The notes under the pieces were generated by a model. That model did no database searches. It worked only from the letters and a program-made list of their open reading frames with translations, and was not told the DNA's origin. A DNA stretch of 16,044 nt from Oscillospiraceae bacterium (GTDB taxonomy: Bacteria > Bacillota > Clostridia > Oscillospirales > Oscillospiraceae). Positions 1 through 7,340 of the stretch are shown one piece after another. Positions within the stretch are counted from its first letter, which is position 1, and each line of letters begins with the position of its first letter. The translations under genes were made by a program, and so were the position numbers. The stretch spans positions 1 to 16,044 of the forward strand of contig JAISDV010000170.1 of NCBI GenBank assembly GCA_031264545.1, given 5' to 3'.

Positions 1-140
1 CCACGCCGTTAGTGCAAATCGGCGTGCAGGACCAGTTCGGCGAAGTTGGGCCGGAAAGCTACCTGCGCACACGGTTCAATCTTGAGCCTGCAGATATGAT
101 AACTGCAGCGGAAAAAGCCATTGCGCTGAAAAATGCCTGA
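1..140 (+). CDS. Transketolase C-terminal subunit (3' fragment)
   Basis: This is only the tail of a gene that enters from the left edge. The readable frame starts at base 3 and ends at the TGA at 138-140, giving about 45 residues. They contain GVQDQFGEVGPESYL followed by a helix ending in ALKNA. This matches the C-terminal end of transketolase domain 3 (the transketolase_C fold), where a G-x-x-D-x-F-G-x-x-G motif is typical. In many Firmicutes transketolase is split into N- and C-terminal subunits; a fragment this short cannot distinguish a split from a full-length enzyme. It is the only gene on this strand at this end and converges on the minus-strand operon, so it is probably not part of it. 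Confidence 0.8.
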   Translation, partial: TPLVQIGVQDQFGEVGPESYLRTRFNLEPADMITAAEKAIALKNA

Positions 141-270
141 GCGTACCAAAAATTTGGACGGTTCTGCAAAGCGCGACCAGAACTTAAAAGCGGTATTCTT
201 CCATGCACCGGGCTGTTAAGTACAGGTCAAGCTTTCATGCCGTAAGAATAAACGCCAAATCATCATAAAG
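141..270. other. Convergent intergenic gap
   Basis: This stretch lies between the stop of the transketolase fragment (+) and the stop of the GGGtGRT gene (-). I see no convincing hairpin with a T-run on either strand and no ORF worth calling, so how these two convergent transcripts end is not visible. Confidence 0.5.
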
Positions 271-1266
271 CTATGAATTGGCCACCGCCACCGCTAGGGT
301 GACGGTTGCGCCGACCAGGGGGTTGTTGCCCATTCCGACGAAGCCCATCATCTCTACATGGGCGGGAACAGAGGAAGATCCCGCGAACGTTGCATCCGCA
401 TACATACGGGCCATCAAATCAGTCTGTCCATAAGAAGCGGGACCCGCCGAAGTATCATCCGGATTCATCGTGCGCCCGATCCCGCCGCCGGAGGCGCAGG
501 CAAAATACCGCTTGTGATGATCGATCGCGTATTTTTTATACGCGCCCGACACCGGATGCTGGAAACGGATCATATGGGTGGCATTTCCGGTGATGGACAC
601 ATCCACCTCTTCATGAATCATAATAGCCAGACCCTCCCGGATTTCATTGGCGCCGTAGCAGCGGACCCTGCTGCGGTCTCCGGACGAATAAGCTGTCTCC
701 TTGCCGATGTGCAAGGTATCCGATTCAAAATCAAAGCGCGTCTCTACATGCGTAAAGCCGTTGATACGTGAAATAATTTCGGCGGCGTCCTTTCCAAGAC
801 CATTCAGGACGACGCGCAGCGGCGTCTTTCTGACTTTATTGGCGGAATGAATAATACCTATGGCGCCTTCGGCGGCCGCAAAGGATTCATGACCGGCAAG
901 GAACGCAAAGCAATGCACATCTTCCGACAGGACCATCTTAGCCAGCTCGCCATGGCCAATACCGATTTTTCGCTGATCCGCCACGGACCCTTTAATACAA
1001 AAAGACTGCAGCGCTTTGCCGAGTACCCGGGCAACCTGGCAAGCGTCCTTGATGCCTGTTTTGAGCGCGGCTGCCACACCAGCGGTATAAGCCCAGCACA
1101 CATCTTCGAAACAAATGCGCTGAACACCTCTTACGATCTCGAAAACCGCTATATTTGAAGCATCGCAAACAGCCCTGGATTCCTCAAGGGACCGCAGCCC
1201 ATATTCCCCGAGAAAGCTCATAACGGACGTCATACGCCGGCTCATATTTTCAAATACCGCTGCCAT
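271..1266 (-). CDS. GGGtGRT family protein, Fe-S assembly-associated
   Basis: The product has 331 residues, about the usual length for the family named after its GGGtGRT motif. That motif is seen here as GGGIGRT at residues 260-266, followed by MNPDD, GPASYG and a conserved stretch with FAGSSSVPAHVEM near 294-306. There is no signal peptide or clear membrane segment. The biochemical role of the family is unknown. It is usually encoded beside a NifU-like scaffold, as here, which is why it is linked to Fe-S cluster assembly. The ATG lies 5 bases after the scaffold gene's stop, with GAAAGGA at a normal ribosome-site distance inside that gene, so the two are translationally linked. It is the last gene of the operon that starts at the PrpF-type gene. 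Family assignment is strong; function is inference. Confidence 0.88.
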   Translation of the reverse strand: MAAVFENMSRRMTSVMSFLGEYGLRSLEESRAVCDASNIAVFEIVRGVQRICFEDVCWAYTAGVAAALKTGIKDACQVARVLGKALQSFCIKGSVADQRKIGIGHGELAKMVLSEDVHCFAFLAGHESFAAAEGAIGIIHSANKVRKTPLRVVLNGLGKDAAEIISRINGFTHVETRFDFESDTLHIGKETAYSSGDRSRVRCYGANEIREGLAIMIHEEVDVSITGNATHMIRFQHPVSGAYKKYAIDHHKRYFACASGGGIGRTMNPDDTSAGPASYGQTDLMARMYADATFAGSSSVPAHVEMMGFVGMGNNPLVGATVTLAVAVANS

Positions 1267-1271
1267 CTGCG

Positions 1272-1964
1272 TCAGTCCTTTCTCGGATCAATTACTGTGA
1301 CCGCTTCCTCAAACCTGCCATAGTCCGAAGTTGTTGCTTCCAGGGCCTTAGCGGGGTCCTCGCCATGATCAATGCGGACCATCATTTCATTCAGGTTCGT
1401 ATAGCGATAGCCGATAATCCGGTTTTCCGCGTCCAGCGCCAGATTACGCACATATCCTTCCGCGATATTCAGGTACCGCGGGCCTTTTTGCGCACTCCCG
1501 TAATGTGTTCCAACCATGCTGGAATAACCGTTACTCAAATCATCCAGCGCGGCGCCTACGGGCAGCCCGTCACTGGTAAAGGCCGTTTGACTCCGTCCAT
1601 AGGCCAGATTCAGAAACAGCTCCCGCATTGCCACATTGATCGCATCACAGACCAAATCGGTATTCAGCGCCTCCAGGAGTGTCCTGCCGGGCAATATTTC
1701 CACAGCCATTGCGGAAGATTGCGTCATACCGCTGCAGCCAATAACTTCAACCAGCACTTCCGAAATAATCCCGTTTTTAACATTAACCGTCAGCTTACAC
1801 GCGCCCTGGTTCATTGCACAGGTGCCTACGCCGTGACTAAATCCCGAGATATCCGTCACTTGCCGCGATACGGAGAAAGTCCCCTCTTGAGGAATGGGCG
1901 CCGCGCCGTGCTGTGTGCACCGGGCTACGCATACCATACGCTCAAGTTTTCCGGTCATGTCCAT
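1272..1964 (-). CDS. NifU-like iron-sulfur cluster assembly scaffold protein
   Basis: The product is about 230 residues from the ATG at 1964. It resembles the NifU/IscU N-terminal scaffold fold as found in the GGGtGRT-associated subfamily. Candidate cluster-ligand cysteines are C49 and C56 (in GTCAMNQGAC), C77 (in VIGCSGMT) and C106 (in DLVCDAIN). The C-terminus carries YGRFEEAV and ends DPRKD. The frame is open further upstream to a GTG at 2009, but nothing resembling a ribosome site precedes that codon. The ATG at 1964 has GAGG six bases upstream, and the protein then begins with the family-like KLERMVCVA. The gap to the preceding lyase gene is about 118 bases with no terminator seen, so it probably belongs to the same operon. 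A likely job, by inference, is supplying [4Fe-4S] clusters to the hydro-lyase encoded upstream. Confidence 0.85.
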   Translation of the reverse strand: MDMTGKLERMVCVARCTQHGAAPIPQEGTFSVSRQVTDISGFSHGVGTCAMNQGACKLTVNVKNGIISEVLVEVIGCSGMTQSSAMAVEILPGRTLLEALNTDLVCDAINVAMRELFLNLAYGRSQTAFTSDGLPVGAALDDLSNGYSSMVGTHYGSAQKGPRYLNIAEGYVRNLALDAENRIIGYRYTNLNEMMVRIDHGEDPAKALEATTSDYGRFEEAVTVIDPRKD

Positions 1965-1970
1965 CTGGTT

Positions 1971-1974
1971 CCTC
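1971..1974 (-). promoter_or_regulatory. Ribosome site choosing the scaffold-protein start
   Basis: GAGG lies six bases before the ATG at 1964. The longer GTG start at 2009 has no purine-rich element upstream, so this site favours the shorter protein. A second GGAG at 1979-1982 could serve the ATG at 1976, so the exact start remains uncertain within a few codons. Confidence 0.5.
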
Positions 1975-2082
1975 ATTTCTCCGAATCCTGTATAACGGCT
2001 CGTCCCCACTAACAGAGGAGCCGCAAGCGTCTGATTTCGGACAAAGCTATCACATTTTTTCTGAGCCTTGGAAATGACGCCC

Positions 2083-2994
2083 TCAAGCCTCTTCGCAGGC
2101 GCCGATATTCCCCATACGGCTCGTTAAATCAGGTTTTATGTATTGTTTAATCAGGGCGACTGCCTTCAGGAGCGCCTCTAAAGAGATACCCGTATCCGCG
2201 CCGATCGCATGGAGCATATTCACCGCGTCTTCGGTGGCCGTATTGCCCGCCGCGCCTGGGGCAAAGGGACATCCGCCCAAACCGCCGGCCGAGGTTTCAA
2301 AACGCGATATACCCCCGTCGATCCCCGCGCAGATATTCACCAGGCCCATACCGCGCGTATCATGAAGATGAAGCGCCATCGGGAGCTCCCCGCACATTTT
2401 TCGGGCCTGTTTGCTGAGCGCTTGCACCTGAACAGGATCGGCAATGCCGATCGTGTCACAAAGTACGATTTCTGAAACCCCGCAATTCAGGACCTTTTCC
2501 ATCAGGCGCAGGACAGCTCCGGGCGGAACCGCTCCTTCAAAGGGGCACCCAAAAGCCGTAGCCAGATCTGCGCGAAGCTTCAAATCAGGCAGCGCGCACT
2601 TAATGCGCCGGAGATCGGCTAAGGACTCTTCTGAGGTACGGCGAACATTTGCCATATTATGCGCCGCGCTGACGGAAATCACATAACTGACCGTGCGTAT
2701 ACCGCTGTCCCACGCGGTCTGCGCCCCCTTAAGATTTGGCACCAGGGCAATAGTCCGGCAATTTGCCGCCAGCTCGTCAACAAAAACCGCCGCGATCTCA
2801 GCGGAGTCCGCCATCTGCGGTATCGCTTTAGGACTTACAAACGACGTGAGCTCAATTTCCGTGATGCCTGAGGCTGCCAACCCGCGAATGATCCGCTTCT
2901 TATATTCCGTATCAATAAATGTCCTGACGTTTTGAAATCCATCACGCGGACAGACCTCAACAAGCGTAACGGCGGGCGGGATCTTCTCTATCAT
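2083..2994 (-). CDS. HMG-CoA lyase family (DRE-TIM) acyl-CoA lyase
   Basis: At 303 residues it has the usual length of 3-hydroxy-3-methylglutaryl-CoA lyases. Visible family features are VEVCPRDGFQN (metal/substrate Arg17-Asp18), ELTSFVSPKAIPQMAD at 48-63, the metal site HLHDTRG with His209 and His211, and the active-site loop GGLGGCPFAPGAAGN with catalytic Cys242 and Asn251. The family cleaves 3-hydroxy-3-substituted acyl-CoAs by retro-Claisen chemistry with a divalent metal. Members include HMG-CoA lyase and, as I recall, the (R)-citramalyl-CoA lyase of Chloroflexus. The ATG overlaps the stop of the CoA-transferase gene by four bases (ATGA), so the two are translationally coupled and the lyase very likely cleaves the transferase product. 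With an isomerase and a hydratase upstream, (R)-citramalyl-CoA or a 2,3-dimethylmalyl-CoA fits better than HMG-CoA. Fold certain, substrate inferred. Confidence 0.9.
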   Translation of the reverse strand: MIEKIPPAVTLVEVCPRDGFQNVRTFIDTEYKKRIIRGLAASGITEIELTSFVSPKAIPQMADSAEIAAVFVDELAANCRTIALVPNLKGAQTAWDSGIRTVSYVISVSAAHNMANVRRTSEESLADLRRIKCALPDLKLRADLATAFGCPFEGAVPPGAVLRLMEKVLNCGVSEIVLCDTIGIADPVQVQALSKQARKMCGELPMALHLHDTRGMGLVNICAGIDGGISRFETSAGGLGGCPFAPGAAGNTATEDAVNMLHAIGADTGISLEALLKAVALIKQYIKPDLTSRMGNIGACEEA

Positions 2995-4202
2995 ACGATC
3001 CGTTCCTCCTCAAGCCGTTTCAATTCCGCGGGCGCCATCCGGAGAAGGTCACAGTAAATTTCATGATTGTGCTGTCCTAAATCAGGCGGAGGCGTACGGA
3101 AGCCGGCTTCAGTCTCCGATAATTTAATATGTGTATTCGTCACCTTGAGTTTTCCGATACGGGGATGCTCCTCTTCAATAAACATCTGCCGGCTTCCGGC
3201 AATCTGCGGGTCCTGCGTGATCTGCGCAATATTATAAATGGGACACGCGGGCAGGCCCTTAGCCAACAATTTATCCGCCAATTCCTGACTGTTTTGGGTG
3301 CGCGTCCATTCCTCGACAACAGCTCTGACCCTGGCATGGTTCTGCACACGGCTCTGGTTGGTCGACATATCCGGATCGTCAATCAAGTCCGGCCTTCCCA
3401 TAAATTCGCAGAGTATCCGCCAGAATTTATCGTTTGCGCAGCCAATGACGATCTCTTCATGATCTTTCGTGGGAAACGTATCGTAAGGGTAGGTGGATTC
3501 GTAGCGGTTACCGGTGCGCCCCGGCACCCTTCCCGTAGCTAAAAAAATCTGATTGATAATCTGCATACTGGCCACCAAGGTATCGACCAAGGCAATATCG
3601 ACTTTTTGTCCGATACCCGTGCTTCTGCTGTAATGCAGTGCCGCCAAGACTCCGCCGCATAGGGAAATGCCGCTCATAACGTCCGACATAGGGCCGCCGC
3701 AGCGGGTAGGCGAGCCGTCCGGCCAGCCTGTAACGCTCATCAGTCCGCTCATCGCCTGCCCTACAATATCATAACCCGCTCTGCCCGCATAAGGGCCTGT
3801 GTGGCCAAAGCCTGAAACACAGCCATAAACCAACGCGGAATTAACCGTTTTTAAGACATCCCATCCCAGGTTAAGCTTCTCCATGGTTCCGGGGCGATAG
3901 TTTTCAATCAGGATATCCGCTTTTTCTACCAGCCGCAGAAAAATCTCCCGGCCTTTTTCAGACTTCAAATTGAGGGTAATCCCTTTTTTATTGCGATTCA
4001 GGTTTTTAAAATAAACGCTTTCTCCATCAACAAACGGCGGGAAAGCCCGGCTGTCGTCGCCTGTTCCGGGAAGCTCCACCTTGATCACCTGAGCGCCCAG
4101 GTCCGAAAGCATCATGGTACAGAAGGGCCCCGCTAAGACCCGGCTTAAATCCAGCACCACAACATCAGAAAGCGCTCCCGGCGCACTAATGCCGATCCCC
4201 AT
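2991..4202 (-). CDS. Class III CoA-transferase (CaiB/BaiF family)
   Basis: The product has 403 residues, typical of the CaiB/BaiF family. The N-terminus carries VVVLDLSRVLAGPFC and LSDLGAQVIKVE, followed by NLNRNKKGITLNL and ILIENYRPGTMEKL. The catalytic aspartate is Asp174 in GGPMSDVMSG, preceded by AGYDIVGQAMSGLM. Such enzymes move CoA between carboxylic acids, often from succinyl-CoA or acetyl-CoA, through an aspartyl-CoA thioester. The gene starts two bases after the hydro-lyase small-subunit stop, its GGAGGG ribosome site lies inside that gene, and its own stop overlaps the lyase start. This placement suggests it activates the hydroxy-acid made by the hydro-lyase so that the lyase can cleave it. 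The known class III succinyl-CoA:citramalate CoA-transferases are the closest functional parallel; the substrate is inference. Confidence 0.9.
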   Translation of the reverse strand: MGIGISAPGALSDVVVLDLSRVLAGPFCTMMLSDLGAQVIKVELPGTGDDSRAFPPFVDGESVYFKNLNRNKKGITLNLKSEKGREIFLRLVEKADILIENYRPGTMEKLNLGWDVLKTVNSALVYGCVSGFGHTGPYAGRAGYDIVGQAMSGLMSVTGWPDGSPTRCGGPMSDVMSGISLCGGVLAALHYSRSTGIGQKVDIALVDTLVASMQIINQIFLATGRVPGRTGNRYESTYPYDTFPTKDHEEIVIGCANDKFWRILCEFMGRPDLIDDPDMSTNQSRVQNHARVRAVVEEWTRTQNSQELADKLLAKGLPACPIYNIAQITQDPQIAGSRQMFIEEEHPRIGKLKVTNTHIKLSETEAGFRTPPPDLGQHNHEIYCDLLRMAPAELKRLEEERIV

Positions 4203-4203
4203 T

Positions 4204-4701
4204 TCATTTCCCTCCGTATTGCTTGATCAGCAAGCCCCGCAAGCCGCCGCTGCGGATGATCTTCATAATATGGCCGGGTATTATGCCGCATGAATAACGC
4301 TGAGCCCGGGAGACGTTATAAATAGCGCCCTGTTCGGCGTCTATCTCTAATACGTCACCATCAAAAATAGCATCTGTTTCGGGACATTCGATGGCCGTCA
4401 ACCCGATATTAATGCAGTTCCGGTAAAATATACGGGCAAAGGATTTTGCCACAACAGCTGCGATACCCAGATACTTCAGCGATAACGGCGAGGTCTCGCG
4501 GCTGGAGCCTGACCCGAGGTTGTGTCCCGCTACGAAAATATCTCCGGATTCGACGCGCGCTGAAAAAGCCGGATCAACGGCCTGCATAGCATATGCAGAG
4601 GCCTTTTCGACGCTGAGTTCCATATACTGCGGAGGAGAAATGATGTCTGTATTGATATTGTCTCCATATTTCAGCGCTTTTCCTTTTAAAGTCTGATACA
4701 T
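4204..4701 (-). CDS. LeuD-type hydro-lyase small subunit
   Basis: The product has 165 residues, the size of the short archaeal/clostridial LeuD-type swivel domains of the aconitase superfamily. It shows KYGDNINTDIISP at the N-terminus, GDIFVAGHNLGSGSSRE at about 53-69, and SFARIFYRNCINIGL at about 87-101. It pairs with the large subunit encoded 13 bases upstream. Two positions that usually mark isopropylmalate isomerase differ: the specificity loop expected as YLxT reads QYMEL, and SSREHAP reads SSRETSP. This argues against a leucine-biosynthesis role, and no other leu gene is nearby. Candidate reactions are hydration of citraconate to (R)-citramalate or of 2,3-dimethylmaleate to 2,3-dimethylmalate (DmdB-like). 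Subunit type is sure, substrate is inference. Confidence 0.88.
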   Translation of the reverse strand: MYQTLKGKALKYGDNINTDIISPPQYMELSVEKASAYAMQAVDPAFSARVESGDIFVAGHNLGSGSSRETSPLSLKYLGIAAVVAKSFARIFYRNCINIGLTAIECPETDAIFDGDVLEIDAEQGAIYNVSRAQRYSCGIIPGHIMKIIRSGGLRGLLIKQYGGK

Positions 4702-4714
4702 CAGTCAACCCTCT

Positions 4715-5974
4715 CTACAGCAGCTCTCTCGGATCGGTTATTCTGCCGGTTACGGCGCTGGCTGCCACCGTTAACGGTGAACCCAAAAAAATCCTGGCCT
4801 CCCTGCTTCCCATCCGCCCGATAAAATTCCGATTAGACGCGGATATGCAGCATTCACCGGCAGCCAGCAAGCCCGAATGGACACCCACGCAAACCCCGCA
4901 GGTGGGCGCCAATATGGTGGCGCCCGCTTCTGAAAGCGCTGACAGAATACCGCTGCTTTGAGCCTGATTCCAGATGCTTCGAGAGGCCGGCGATACCAGC
5001 AGACGCACATTCTTCGCGATCTTTTTACCTTTAAGCAGCTTAAGCGCCGCGGCAAGGTCATAATACCGCCCTCCTGTGCAGGAACCAAGATACGCCTGAT
5101 GGATCACCTCGCCGCAGCAAGCCGCGGGCTGCACATTATCCACCGCATGCGGACAGGCTACCAAGGGCTCTAAGGTCCGGGCGTCAAAATCAAGGCTGGC
5201 GGAAAATTCCGCGTCCGCATCGCTGCGAAGACAGGGCATTTCCGCTTTAACGCCCTGAGCGCGCAGATAGGACAGGGTGCTTTCATCCGCCGGTATGATG
5301 CCGGTCTTGGCGCCCATTTCGACCGCCATATTACAGATGCACAGGCGCTCGTCGATCGGGAGAGAAGCAATCGTGTCTCCCACGTACTCGATTGTTTTGT
5401 ACGTGGCGCCGGAGTGACCGATCACACTGATGGTTTTCAACGACAGATCTTTGGCCATAACCCCGCCGGGTAACTTGTTGTTCCAGGTAACTTTTATCGT
5501 TTCAGGAACCTTAAGCCAGGTTTTTCCGCTTATCAGGATACCCAGCATTTCCGTTGAACCGACACCGCTCGCAAAAGCGCCCAACGCGCCGCCCATACAG
5601 GTATGAGAATCCGTTCCCAGCACAAGCTTTCCGGGGAGGACATGGCCGTTTTCGACCATAATCTGATGACAGGGGCCAACGAATTCATAATAGTTCTTTA
5701 TGCCATGAGCCGCTGCCCAATCCCGCGTAAATTTTACGATCTCAGCCTGCGGTATCGTTGCGGGCGGGGTGTAATGATCGGAGATAATAACGACCTTATT
5801 TGTATCCCATACATGATCACGGATCTCCGCCATGCCCTGTGCGACCTCGACTCTGGGGCCGAGGATATCATCCATCATAGCCACATCGACATCTGCCCAG
5901 ATAATATCGCCGGCCTTGACCTCGCCGGCACCGGCAGCCCGGGCCAGAAGCTTTTCAGATAAGGTCTTTCCCAT
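4715..5974 (-). CDS. LeuC/aconitase-type [4Fe-4S] hydro-lyase large subunit
   Basis: At 419 residues it matches the LeuC/DmdA/homoaconitase large-subunit class. Visible motifs are FVGPCHQIM, VLGTDSHTCMGGALGAFASGVG at about 118-139, the first cluster ligand in GSCTGGR, and the two other ligands in APTCGVCVG; the C-terminus carries NRNFIGRMGS. The three cysteines hold a labile [4Fe-4S] cluster whose free iron binds the hydroxy-acid, so the enzyme should be oxygen-sensitive. With the small subunit it would add water across the double bond of a cis-unsaturated dicarboxylate. The gene follows the PrpF-type isomerase after 60 bases and carries its own GGGGGAG ribosome site. In E. barkeri nicotinate fermentation an equivalent pair, DmdAB, works directly after methylitaconate isomerase. 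That parallel supports a catabolic role rather than leucine synthesis. Confidence 0.92.
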   Translation of the reverse strand: MGKTLSEKLLARAAGAGEVKAGDIIWADVDVAMMDDILGPRVEVAQGMAEIRDHVWDTNKVVIISDHYTPPATIPQAEIVKFTRDWAAAHGIKNYYEFVGPCHQIMVENGHVLPGKLVLGTDSHTCMGGALGAFASGVGSTEMLGILISGKTWLKVPETIKVTWNNKLPGGVMAKDLSLKTISVIGHSGATYKTIEYVGDTIASLPIDERLCICNMAVEMGAKTGIIPADESTLSYLRAQGVKAEMPCLRSDADAEFSASLDFDARTLEPLVACPHAVDNVQPAACCGEVIHQAYLGSCTGGRYYDLAAALKLLKGKKIAKNVRLLVSPASRSIWNQAQSSGILSALSEAGATILAPTCGVCVGVHSGLLAAGECCISASNRNFIGRMGSREARIFLGSPLTVAASAVTGRITDPRELL

Positions 5975-6034
5975 TACGCGGCTTTCTCCCCCTCATACCC
6001 GCTGCTCAGACGAAGCCATTTTTTTATGCGCGTA

Positions 6035-7195
6035 CTATTCCTGAAAAACGGAATTCCTGATATAGACCTGACCGTCCATAATTCTGCGGGCCGTGCGATA
6101 AACGCCTAAGCGGGTAATTTGGGTCTGGCTGCCGTCCTGCCGGCCATAGGCCTCCACGGGGACGATTCCGCTGGGATGACCAATGAGCAGGGTCCCATTC
6201 CGGCGCGCTTCTTCGCTGATCAAATCCCAGACGACACTGCCGGGAACGCGGGCTGCCGCCCCGGTACAGACGGTACCCGTGATCGGATAGGCCTTATGCG
6301 CGCGCTGCATAAAGATCAGCCGCGATACGATATGCACATTTTCCGCCGAAACCCGTGTGCCATCGAGCGCCGTATAAGCCGCGGGTGCGCTTAATATCGC
6401 AAAAAACGGCGCATACGGGCTTTCGAGAATGGCTTTTTCCGGGCTATCCACAAGGCCGAAAATGACGGCTGCACGGCCGCGTATGTCCTCGACGGTTCGC
6501 ATCAGCTCAGCATCCGCTTCAATCTCCGCCGGTGTCTCGGTCCCTTTGAGTCCCAGAGCGGCGGCGGCGATGAATACGACAGGGTTCCCGGCATCCGCCA
6601 GAGACACCGGATACGCTCTGCCCTCGGCACGAATGATGTCTTTGGCCCTGCCGGTCGGCAGGAGCCTTCCCGTCCGCCCGCCGACAGTCCCCGCCCAATC
6701 CATCGTAATTTTTGCGCCTGTTCCGGGAACACCGTCAATCTCAAAATCACCCTCAACCTGCGCTTTTCCATTTTTTACGGGGACCTCTGCAATGAGAATC
6801 GTATTGCTGTTGGTCTGACGAATACGTACGGTCGTAACAGGTTCGATTGCCGGCACGAGGCCTTCATCAATGGCATAGGGTCCGACAGCGGAAGAAATGT
6901 TGCCGCAATTGCCGTTATAATCGATAAAGGCTTTTTCGAAGCTTACCTGTCCAAAGGTGTAATCGACATCCGCGTCGGCCGAGCGCGCGCGTTCAACAAC
7001 AGCTAATTTGCTCGTCAGCACATCGGCGCCGCCCAAGCCGTCTATCTGGCGTAAATCCGGGCTGCCAAAGGCAGCCAACAGGACCTTATCCCGCTTTTTT
7101 TGTTCGGCCGGCAGCTCATGACGTTTGAAGAAAATCCCTTTACTCGTACCTCCGCGCACGATTGCACAGCTAATCTGTTTCATTTCAGGATGCAT
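6035..7195 (-). CDS. PrpF-family dicarboxylate delta-isomerase
   Basis: The product has 386 residues, normal for the PrpF/methylitaconate isomerase/4-oxalomesaconate tautomerase family (two diaminopimelate-epimerase-like domains). Visible motifs are RGGTSKG at 14-20, GLGGADVLTSKLAVV with Lys63, DYNGNCGNIS with Cys97, VPGTGAKI, and DAGNPVVF; Lys63 and Cys97 fit the catalytic Lys and Cys positions of the family. These enzymes shift a double bond in branched dicarboxylates: 3-methylitaconate to 2,3-dimethylmaleate (Mii), itaconate/citraconate-type pairs, or aconitate isomers. It is the first gene of the seven-gene operon and lies about 36 bases downstream of the predicted start point of a sigma-54 promoter. 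GAGGGG at 7205-7210 is a good ribosome site for the ATG at 7195. PrpF family is clear; the exact substrate is open. Confidence 0.9.
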   Translation of the reverse strand: MHPEMKQISCAIVRGGTSKGIFFKRHELPAEQKKRDKVLLAAFGSPDLRQIDGLGGADVLTSKLAVVERARSADADVDYTFGQVSFEKAFIDYNGNCGNISSAVGPYAIDEGLVPAIEPVTTVRIRQTNSNTILIAEVPVKNGKAQVEGDFEIDGVPGTGAKITMDWAGTVGGRTGRLLPTGRAKDIIRAEGRAYPVSLADAGNPVVFIAAAALGLKGTETPAEIEADAELMRTVEDIRGRAAVIFGLVDSPEKAILESPYAPFFAILSAPAAYTALDGTRVSAENVHIVSRLIFMQRAHKAYPITGTVCTGAAARVPGSVVWDLISEEARRNGTLLIGHPSGIVPVEAYGRQDGSQTQITRLGVYRTARRIMDGQVYIRNSVFQE

Positions 7196-7241
7196 TTACC
7201 TGTTCCCCTCTGCCGATATAAACCTGCATGATTTTTTATAT

Positions 7242-7257
7242 AGCAAATACCATGCCA
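7242..7257 (-). promoter_or_regulatory. Sigma-54 promoter of the PrpF-led operon
   Basis: Read on the minus strand the site is TGGCATGGTATTTGCT. It has the -24 GG and -12 GC exactly ten bases apart and matches the consensus TGGCAY-N5-TTGCW. Transcription would start near 7231, giving a leader of about 36 bases before the ATG at 7195. The next gene cluster upstream encodes a sigma-54 activator, as expected. Confidence 0.8.
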
Positions 7258-7292
7258 TTTATACAGGCGAATATCGGCTATGTTATGAAGTT

Positions 7293-7325
7293 GCAAAAAA
7301 TAGTTTCTGCGAAACTATTTTTTGC
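7293..7325. promoter_or_regulatory. Perfect 15-bp inverted repeat, candidate upstream activator site
   Basis: The arm GCAAAAAATAGTTTC (7293-7307) is repeated exactly in inverse at 7311-7325 around a TGC spacer. Its centre lies about 78 bases upstream of the predicted sigma-54 start, a normal place for an enhancer bound by a dimeric activator. It could instead fold as an RNA hairpin at the end of the aldehyde dehydrogenase transcript, but it is AT-rich and a separate terminator precedes it. Function is inferred; the symmetry is seen directly. Confidence 0.6.
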
Positions 7326-7340
7326 GCGCATGTGCGCACG

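Noticed and set aside
1365..2012. Plus-strand frame of 215 codons opposite the scaffold gene
   Set aside because: A shadow of the NifU-like gene; no ribosome site or recognisable family.
2083..2994. HMG-CoA lyase of leucine or ketone-body breakdown
   Set aside because: The fold fits, but no methylcrotonyl-CoA carboxylase or methylglutaconyl-CoA hydratase is present, and the neighbours suggest a citramalyl-type substrate. Kept as an alternative only.
4204..5974. Leucine biosynthesis genes leuC and leuD
   Set aside because: No leuA or leuB is nearby, the genes lie between a PrpF-type isomerase and a CoA-transferase under sigma-54 control, and the small subunit lacks the usual isopropylmalate-isomerase residues.
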